Position numbers and translations under genes: made by a program. Positions 24,488 to 28,287 of a DNA stretch of 28,287 nucleotides are shown piece by piece. Position 1 is the stretch's first letter; each line of letters opens with the position of its first letter. The notes under the pieces were generated by a model. The model searched no databases. It was not told where the DNA came from and was given only the letters and a program-made list of their open reading frames with translations. The DNA is taken from the IMG/VR virus record IMGVR_UViG_3300047276_000426, positions 1 to 28,287 of that record; one strand, 5' to 3'. The DNA comes from a virus.

Positions 24488-24734
24488 ATTGAGTTGCTTT
24501 GTTGTATGGAAAAGTGCCGGTTTCCCGGCTTACGATGTGGTCAATCTGCCCGGCTCCTTTTGCCCTGCAATCTGTCAGGCGTTCCGGCAGGCAGGCTTCG
24601 CAAAGTGGCTGCCGTTCAAGGTGCATATACCTAAATCGCTTCCACGCCTTGCCTTGCAAAAATGCGTCCGGCTTACTGGCTCTGTTTTGCCAGTTGGGCG
24701 CGGGCTGTTTTATTGGGCGTGGAAGATATGGCAT
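24480..24734 (-). pseudogene. Truncated HNH endonuclease-like protein, 84 aa
   Basis: The first half of a phage HNH nuclease is recognisable: AFLQGKAWKRFRYMHLERQPLCEACLPERL, with Cys45 and Cys48, and the start of the catalytic motif QIDHIVSRETG (Asp65-His66-Ile67). The second half of the HNH motif (the 'Asn...LCxxCHxxK' region with the other metal/zinc ligands) is missing. The frame ends TGTFPYNKATQYE inside the start of the acyltransferase gene. It is likely inactive as a nuclease, or may be a remnant left when the sugar-modification genes were inserted. ATG at 24734 is used; a TTG two codons upstream is also possible. Confidence 0.7.
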
Positions 24735-24745
24735 ACACAAAGTTA

Positions 24746-25015
24746 CTACTTTTTTTCAATCCGATACCGCGCCACCCGTTTTTTCGGGCTGACGGGTATC
24801 ATTTCGGTGATGACAACAAATTGATTACCCTCTTCCTGCAACGCCTGCCGGATTTCATGCACGCGGGCTTTCATATTCCAGCACCCGAACATATTGAGTG
24901 CGTCCATTGCGGTGAGTGTTCCACCCCCTTCGAGGTGTTTGCGGATTTGCGCCCGCTGGCTTGGGCTGGATAACACGGGTTTGGCAAAATGGCTGTTTAA
25001 TTCTTCTATCAACAT
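24746..25015 (-). CDS. Small HTH-domain protein (PF14090-like), 89 aa
   Basis: A small DNA-binding-type protein. AQIRKHLEGGGTLTAMDALNMFGCWNMKARVHEIRQALQEEG, about residues 22-63, matches the helix-turn-helix domain common in phage accessory regions (pattern LT..DALN.FG...ARxHEIR). A short beta C-terminus follows (FVVITEMIPV...VARYRIEKK). It starts after an A-rich leader and lies 11 nt before the truncated HNH, and 83 nt after the gene ending at 25099 with an attC-like element between. It may regulate the downstream modification island, but no operator was found. Confidence 0.75.
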   Translation of the reverse strand: MLIEELNSHFAKPVLSSPSQRAQIRKHLEGGGTLTAMDALNMFGCWNMKARVHEIRQALQEEGNQFVVITEMIPVSPKKRVARYRIEKK

Positions 25016-25052
25016 TCGTTTTTAATTTTTAAGTTTTGTAATTCTATTTAGC

Positions 25053-25092
25053 TTCGGGTTCAGCCACTTCGCCAAGCCCGAAAACGTTGGGC
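25053..25092 (-). repeat. attC-like half element, site A
   Basis: Immediately after the TAG at 25099-25101, the minus strand reads GCGCCCAAC, containing the core RYYYAAC (GCCCAAC, 25092-25086). This is followed by a stem TTCGGG/CCCGAA (25077-25082 with 25053-25058) with an 18-nt loop containing CTTGGCGAAG. No GTTRRRY partner follows within about 40 nt. It resembles half of an integron recombination site, or one of the degenerate intergenic repeats seen in Bacteroidota genomes. Confidence 0.4.
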
Positions 25093-25098
25093 GCAATA

Positions 25099-25296
25099 CT
25101 AAGGATGCACCTCATTAAGTTCGTGTTTAGCCATTTCAAGACCTTTTACAACGGCTGACATAACCATATCTAAATCCGTTCCGTTAAACACCTGCCAACC
25201 GCCTTGTTTGTCAAATATAGCTTGATTGCCTTTGAAATCCTCAGTTAAACATTTTAGGATTTTCTTCTTGATTAAATTTCGTTCTTTGTTTGTCAT
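25099..25296 (-). CDS. Unknown small protein, 65 aa (cassette-like unit 1)
   Basis: A Lys-rich N-terminal helix (MTNKERNLIKKKILKCLTEDF) and a short amphipathic C-terminal helix (GTDLDMVMSAVVKGLEMAKHELN) enclose a middle segment (IFDKQGGWQVFNG). It is not recognised. An attC-like half element follows its stop directly, and site B precedes its start by 20 nt. So the gene is bracketed by such elements, as a gene cassette would be. Local composition is AT-richer than that of the structural genes. Confidence 0.65.
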   Translation of the reverse strand: MTNKERNLIKKKILKCLTEDFKGNQAIFDKQGGWQVFNGTDLDMVMSAVVKGLEMAKHELNEVHP

Positions 25297-25316
25297 TTGA
25301 TTAAATAAAGTACTGC

Positions 25317-25412
25317 GCCCAACAGCGGTTTAGCGCAATGCCGCTGAAAGTGCAGTGGTTAATAATTAATTTTAGTGTATGCGGCACTGCGCAAAGCGCA
25401 GGAACGTTAAGC
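25317..25412 (-). repeat. attC-like inverted-repeat element, site B
   Basis: Eight nt after the stop at 25422 the minus strand has GCTTAAC (25412-25406, fits RYYYAAC). Twenty nt before the next start is GTTGGGC (25323-25317, fits GTTRRRY). The two can pair fully with G-U wobble. Inside are a 12-bp inverted repeat, 25333-25344 with 25381-25392 (one G-T mismatch), a perfect 6-bp hairpin CTGCGC-AAA-GCGCAG (25387-25401), and an AT-rich loop of 36 nt. This order (stop, R'', stems, R', next gene) matches integron attC sites, although the two L boxes adjacent to the R boxes are weak. Confidence 0.5.
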
Positions 25413-25421
25413 AAAACCGCA

Positions 25422-25682
25422 CTACAACATTTTTGCATAGTCGGTAACTGCTTTAGCATGTTCAAGTATTCTGCGTTTATATTTCTGATTGACAGGGCGG
25501 CTTCGCTTAACAGAAGGATTTGAAGAAATTTTTAAAACCTTCCGTAAGTATTTATCAATTCGTTCTGCCGCTTTCTGGCATTCAGTATCGTAATTTCCGT
25601 CACTCGTTGACCAACCGTTAGTCCATCCTAATTGGCTGTTGATGATTTTTGCAATGTGGTATTTCTGTTTTTCTGTAAGCAT
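25422..25682 (-). CDS. Unknown small protein, 86 aa (cassette-like unit 2)
   Basis: Not recognised. An N-terminal helix (TEKQKYHIAKIINSQLGWTNGW), then DGNYDTECQKAAERIDKYLRKVLK, and a basic C-terminus (KRSRPVNQKYKRRILEHAKAV). No Cys pair, membrane segment or signal peptide. It begins 11 nt after the preceding gene without an attC-like repeat between them, so the two may belong to one unit. The element at 25317-25412 follows its stop. High Lys/Arg content would allow nucleic-acid binding, but that is only an inference. Confidence 0.65.
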   Translation of the reverse strand: MLTEKQKYHIAKIINSQLGWTNGWSTSDGNYDTECQKAAERIDKYLRKVLKISSNPSVKRSRPVNQKYKRRILEHAKAVTDYAKML

Positions 25683-25693
25683 ATAAATCGGTT

Positions 25694-26011
25694 TTAAAAA
25701 CTTCTCAAATCTATGGCGTTTTTACAATTGAGTAAAGAATAAAGCGCAATGAACCTGTTTTTGCGGTACTCACTTTCACCGGCTCTAATTCGCCAAAACT
25801 TCCTCATCTCCCATCCAAGTTGAAGGACACATTTCTGCTGAAGTATGTCCCACCTTCTGACCGATATTTTGGTAGTTGTCGGGTCAGGCAGTGTAAACGG
25901 AAGAGACCTTACACGGTAAACGTGTTTTAGTAGTTGCCACTCCCGCCGCTGCTGCTGTTTGTTGATCGCGTACATTTCGGCCTTTACGCCTCTTGTTTTT
26001 CCTTGAAACAT
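25694..26011 (-). CDS. Unknown small basic protein, 105 aa (cassette-like unit 2)
   Basis: The preferred start is the ATG at 26011, behind an A-rich leader (Bacteroidota-type start). A longer frame begins with a GTG at 26053. The protein is very basic and Trp/Arg-rich (QQQRREWQLLKHVYRVRSLPF; ISVRRWDILQQKCVLQLGWEMRKFWRIRAG), with a C-terminal helix (ALYSLLNCKNAIDL). Not recognised. The attC-like site C lies between it and the upstream short gene. A role in nucleic-acid or membrane interaction could be imagined from charge, with no direct support. Confidence 0.6.
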   Translation of the reverse strand: MFQGKTRGVKAEMYAINKQQQRREWQLLKHVYRVRSLPFTLPDPTTTKISVRRWDILQQKCVLQLGWEMRKFWRIRAGESEYRKNRFIALYSLLNCKNAIDLRSF

Positions 26012-26056
26012 GACTTTGTTTTTTTTTGTAAATAACCCTGCTTGCCAGTACACCTT

Positions 26057-26095
26057 CGCCTAAACGGCGAGCGGCGTACAAGCCGCAGTTAGGCG
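26057..26095 (-). repeat. attC-like inverted-repeat element, site C
   Basis: Three nt after the TGA at 26099-26101 the minus strand reads CGCCTAAC (26095-26088; core RYYYAAC), then a GCGGC/GCCGC hairpin (26082-26086 with 26071-26075, 6-nt loop), then GTTTAGGCG (26065-26057). The ends can pair with one bulged T; the partner is GTTRRRY with one extra base. Short overall (39 nt). It may be an attC-like recombination site, a simple hairpin (terminator without T-run) or a degenerate repeat. Confidence 0.45.
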
Positions 26096-26098
26096 CTT

Positions 26099-26248
26099 TC
26101 AAAAACTCCCCTTCAACCACTCCACCGCCTCCGGCACTGCGTCAATCATTTCCTGAGTTGCCTTTGCGATCGTAACGATACACGGCCCGGAAACGAGGCA
26201 CGGCCCAACGCCGGGGTAATTTTCGACAAAATGCCAAGTTGCGTTCAT
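26099..26248 (-). CDS. Unknown small protein, 49 aa (cassette-like unit 3)
   Basis: The ATG at 26248 is chosen: the promoter at 26269-26300 would start transcription near 26262, and the only codon further upstream that could start the frame is a TTG at 26299 inside that promoter. The sequence (HFVENYPGVGPCLVSGPCIVTIAKATQEMIDAVPEAVEWLKGSF) has two Cys and a C-terminal helix. Not recognised. First gene of the cassette-like block and followed by element C. Confidence 0.6.
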   Translation of the reverse strand: MNATWHFVENYPGVGPCLVSGPCIVTIAKATQEMIDAVPEAVEWLKGSF

Positions 26249-26268
26249 TGCTGCTTTGTTTATGCTCG

Positions 26269-26300
26269 TAAAGTTACGAGGCTTTTTTGAGTTGTGCAAA
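26269..26300 (-). promoter_or_regulatory. Bacteroidota-type promoter for the small-gene block
   Basis: On the minus strand TTTG (26300-26297) is followed after 20 nt by TAACTTTA (26276-26269), close to TTTG-N20-TAnnTTTG. It has the same spacer length as the promoter at 12-43. It lies in the short gap between the dnaB stop (26328) and the ATG at 26248. It would drive the cassette-like genes and perhaps the modification island and terminase genes downstream. Confidence 0.6.
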
Positions 26301-26327
26301 ACTTTAACACTTTTTTTTTAAAGAAAT

Positions 26328-27821
26328 TTAGAACGGGATTTCATCATCTGCCCCCGGCGCATGTTGGGCCATTGCCGATGCGGGGGAAAGGCCGGAAAGG
26401 TCAGTGGCAAAGGATGAAGCGGGAAAAGAATTATCCGGGTCAAAAAATGAAGCCGTCGGGCCGTCGAAGTTCATTACCACGTCATCGAGAGCGCCGTTCC
26501 GGTGCTTCGCAACAATCAGGTATCCCTTTCCTTTCAGGCTTTGCCCGTTTTCATCTTCATTGATACCGTAGTATTCGGGCCGGTAAAGGAACCCAACTAT
26601 ATCCGCATCTTGCTCGATGTTACCACTTTCGCGCAAGTCGGAAAGATGTGGGCGCTTCGTACCTCCCCTTGTTTCAACGGCCCGGCTTAATTGAGAAAGG
26701 CAAATAACGGGAACATCCAATTCCTTTGCAACCGCTTTTAAGCCCCGTGTGATGCTGCCGATCTCCTGATCTCTATTGCCAGTCTGCGTTCCGGCCATCA
26801 GTTGCAAATAGTCTATAAGTATCATCTTTGCCCCTTTGCGTACCATCTGCCGGGCTTTGCGCCGGAGTGCCGTTACCGTTATTCCGGGCGTATCGTCTAT
26901 TTCGATGTTGTACCCTGAAACGACCTCCATGCCGCGTTGCAATTTGGAAAATTCAAGAGCAGAAAGGTTGTTGACATTCCGAAACTCGCTATTGCTGATG
27001 CCGCACTCTTGCGCCGCAAGGCGGTTAACAAGCTGTATGTCATTCATCTCAAGTGAAAAAATCCCAATACCAAACCCAGCCCCGGCAGCGGATCGGGCGC
27101 AATTCAACATAAAAGCCGTTTTGCCCATCGAAGGCCGGGCCGCAATAATAATCAAGTCGGTGCGCTGCCAGCCGCCGGTGAGCTTAGTTAAGTAGGCCGT
27201 CGGAGTAGGCACACCAACTATCTGTTTGGGGTTGGCCCTTATCTCGCTCAACTGCCTCAAGGATTCCGCTGCAATGTCTGTTATGCTTTGCGCGTCTTGC
27301 CCGCCAATGCCCTGCGTTACCGACAACATGCCCGCCTCTGCCGTTTCCAATAGCTCAACGGTGTCTAATGTGTCATCGTACACGCCACGCAAAACCTCGG
27401 TGCTATGTGCCGCAAGGTTGCGCCGGATTGCCTTTTCCCATACAATCCGTGCATGGTACTCTAAGTTTGCCGCCGATGCGACGCGGTGTGTCAAGTCCGC
27501 AAGGTAGGCCGGGCCTCCGATGGCTTGTAGGTCGCCAGTTGCCTTTAGTTGCTCCATGACGGTCAACAGATCAATAGGCCGCTGTGTGTTGTGCAGGGCC
27601 GTCATTGCCCGCCAAATCAGGCCGTTGGCCTCTAAATAGAACGGGTTGCCAGAAGTCTCGAAAACCGCCGCCGCAATTTCGTATGCGTTGCGGTCTGTCA
27701 TTATTGCGCCCAATACAGCCTCCTCAAGCGGGAGGGCTTGCGGTTGTACTTTGCCGAACACATAGCTCGATAGATCGGCGGTGGGGGAAGTTGGTTGTTG
27801 GTAGTTGCGTTTAGTAGCCAT
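26328..27821 (-). CDS. dnaB: Replicative DNA helicase DnaB, 497 aa
   Basis: A hexameric ring helicase for phage DNA replication. The N-terminal domain (about 27-130) has LPLEEAVLGAIM and DLLTVMEQLKATGDL. The RecA-like domain has Walker A AARPSMGKTAF (Lys234), SLEMNDIQLVNRL, Walker B MILIDYLQLM (333-342), CLSQLSRAVE (374-383) and SDLRESGNIEQDAD (394-407). Length is normal. The last six residues, DDEIPF, look like the C-terminal tip of bacterial SSB proteins (acidic, then Ile-Pro-Phe), attached to a Ser/Ala/Pro-rich tail. The start overlaps the upstream stop by one base (TAATG). It could replace or compete with the host helicase; no primase or loader was found in the window. Confidence 0.95.
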   Translation of the reverse strand: MATKRNYQQPTSPTADLSSYVFGKVQPQALPLEEAVLGAIMTDRNAYEIAAAVFETSGNPFYLEANGLIWRAMTALHNTQRPIDLLTVMEQLKATGDLQAIGGPAYLADLTHRVASAANLEYHARIVWEKAIRRNLAAHSTEVLRGVYDDTLDTVELLETAEAGMLSVTQGIGGQDAQSITDIAAESLRQLSEIRANPKQIVGVPTPTAYLTKLTGGWQRTDLIIIAARPSMGKTAFMLNCARSAAGAGFGIGIFSLEMNDIQLVNRLAAQECGISNSEFRNVNNLSALEFSKLQRGMEVVSGYNIEIDDTPGITVTALRRKARQMVRKGAKMILIDYLQLMAGTQTGNRDQEIGSITRGLKAVAKELDVPVICLSQLSRAVETRGGTKRPHLSDLRESGNIEQDADIVGFLYRPEYYGINEDENGQSLKGKGYLIVAKHRNGALDDVVMNFDGPTASFFDPDNSFPASSFATDLSGLSPASAMAQHAPGADDEIPF

Positions 27822-28287
27822 TATCTCGGGGCGTTTTCAGGGTTTGATAATCTCATTCCGGTAGCGACGGCGGTAGTTGGCGCGGCGGGTTGGCTGTTGT
27901 TGCGCTCAAACTGTGGCTGCCGCTTTGCCCACTGCTGAACCCCGGCGCTATGTTCCCCTAACCAGCGGAAAGCGGCCTGCGTGTTGTCGGGAATGAGCAG
28001 CGCATACCATTCGCCCTTTTGTTGTTTGTGCCGGAAATAATCTGCGGCGTACTTCTCAGCACCATTCAGGCTGTGGCCATTGCTTTGGAGCAATCGCAGG
28101 AAATGCTCGGCGGCTTCGCCGTGCGCGTTGAGGTTGCGTTGAAGGTCGGAGACTTTGGAAGTTGGCCGGGCCGCCGGGCGCGGAACCTCACATTCTACGG
28201 TAGGAATAGTCTCTAAGGCAATCGAAGTGACGATGAATTGCGCGGGGGTGTCCTCCTTATCATTTGTTTCATTATCTATTGTATTAT
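27821..28287 (-). CDS. Unknown protein upstream of dnaB, 5' end cut by window edge (at least 155 aa)
   Basis: The frame ending at 27821 is open without a stop to the right edge, so the gene is partial at its 5' end. A TTG at 28093 would cut off coding sequence that continues upstream. The visible part has an acidic start (NETNDKEDTPAQ), a strand FIVTSIALETIP, a Pro/Ala linker (EVPRPAARPTSK), a helical section (VSDLQRNLNAHGEAAEHFLRLLQSNGHSLNGAEKYAADYFRHKQQKGEW) and LLIPDNTQAAFRWLGEH. It is not recognised. Position next to dnaB suggests a replication accessory (origin binding or helicase loading), but only by context. Confidence 0.7.
   Translation of the reverse strand, partial: NTIDNETNDKEDTPAQFIVTSIALETIPTVECEVPRPAARPTSKVSDLQRNLNAHGEAAEHFLRLLQSNGHSLNGAEKYAADYFRHKQQKGEWYALLIPDNTQAAFRWLGEHSAGVQQWAKRQPQFERNNSQPAAPTTAVATGMRLSNPENAPR

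Noticed and set aside
25884-26120. 78-codon minus-strand frame through attC-like site C
   Set aside because: It would translate the repeat and overlaps the better-supported 105-aa and 49-aa genes.
1-28287. tRNA genes, CRISPR arrays, integrase, transposase
   Set aside because: None seen on reading: no cloverleaf ending with CCA-type acceptor, no regular direct repeats with spacers, no recognisable recombinase or DDE transposase.

Overview
This window is a contiguous piece of a tailed dsDNA phage or prophage whose host is very probably a member of the Bacteroidota. Three sequence facts point to that host. Two promoter-like sites have the Bacteroidota -33/-7 architecture (TTTG-like box, 20-nt spacer, TAnnTTTG-like box). 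Start codons are mostly preceded by A-rich leaders rather than Shine-Dalgarno motifs. Three exported proteins have signal peptides that would leave Gln at +1 (A-Q or S-Q). Recognisable terminase, portal, capsid, protease and tape-measure genes identify it as a phage. The long tape measure suggests a long, probably non-contractile tail (siphovirus-like), but no sheath or lysis gene was recognised here, so morphotype is an inference.

Layout. Only the left end (about 1-600) is read on the plus strand: a promoter, two small unknown genes and a strong terminator. Everything else is on the minus strand, so transcription runs from right to left. From the right edge the order is: a gene cut by the window edge; a DnaB helicase; a block of four short unknown genes separated by attC-like inverted repeats (25.0-26.3 kb); a small HTH protein; a six-gene overlapping island (truncated HNH, LpxA-like acyltransferase, GT2 glycosyltransferase, GT-B glycosyltransferase, ParB-like protein, Mom-like DNA-modification GNAT); terminase small and large subunits; a tail/assembly block ending in the tape measure and two small genes; an intrinsic terminator at 9.37 kb; then the head block (ClpP-type protease plus scaffold, decoration candidate, major capsid, tail-tube candidate, portal, DUF6712-like connector); and finally a fibre-like protein and three small exported or membrane proteins. 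Portal and neck lying after the capsid, with the tail block between terminase and head, is an unusual order.

Most notable observations. (1) The gene at 17770-18848 contains a T9 run at which a -1 shift joins it to a 91-codon open frame that looks like genuine protein and ends inside the next gene; this is a strong candidate for programmed frameshifting. (2) Three short genes are each followed by an inverted repeat starting with the integron core consensus RYYYAAC, one of them with a full GTTRRRY partner, so this block resembles integron gene cassettes in a phage. (3) A Mom-like gene with an AT-rich core (about 32% GC by hand count over 21001-21480) sits in an overlapping operon with a ParB-like protein, two glycosyltransferases and an LpxA-like acyltransferase. 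That is a candidate for an undescribed DNA or surface modification system. (4) The phage DnaB ends in an SSB-like acidic tip (DDEIPF). (5) The fibre-like protein carries a Sec signal peptide.

No tRNA, rRNA, CRISPR array, integrase or transposase was recognised.
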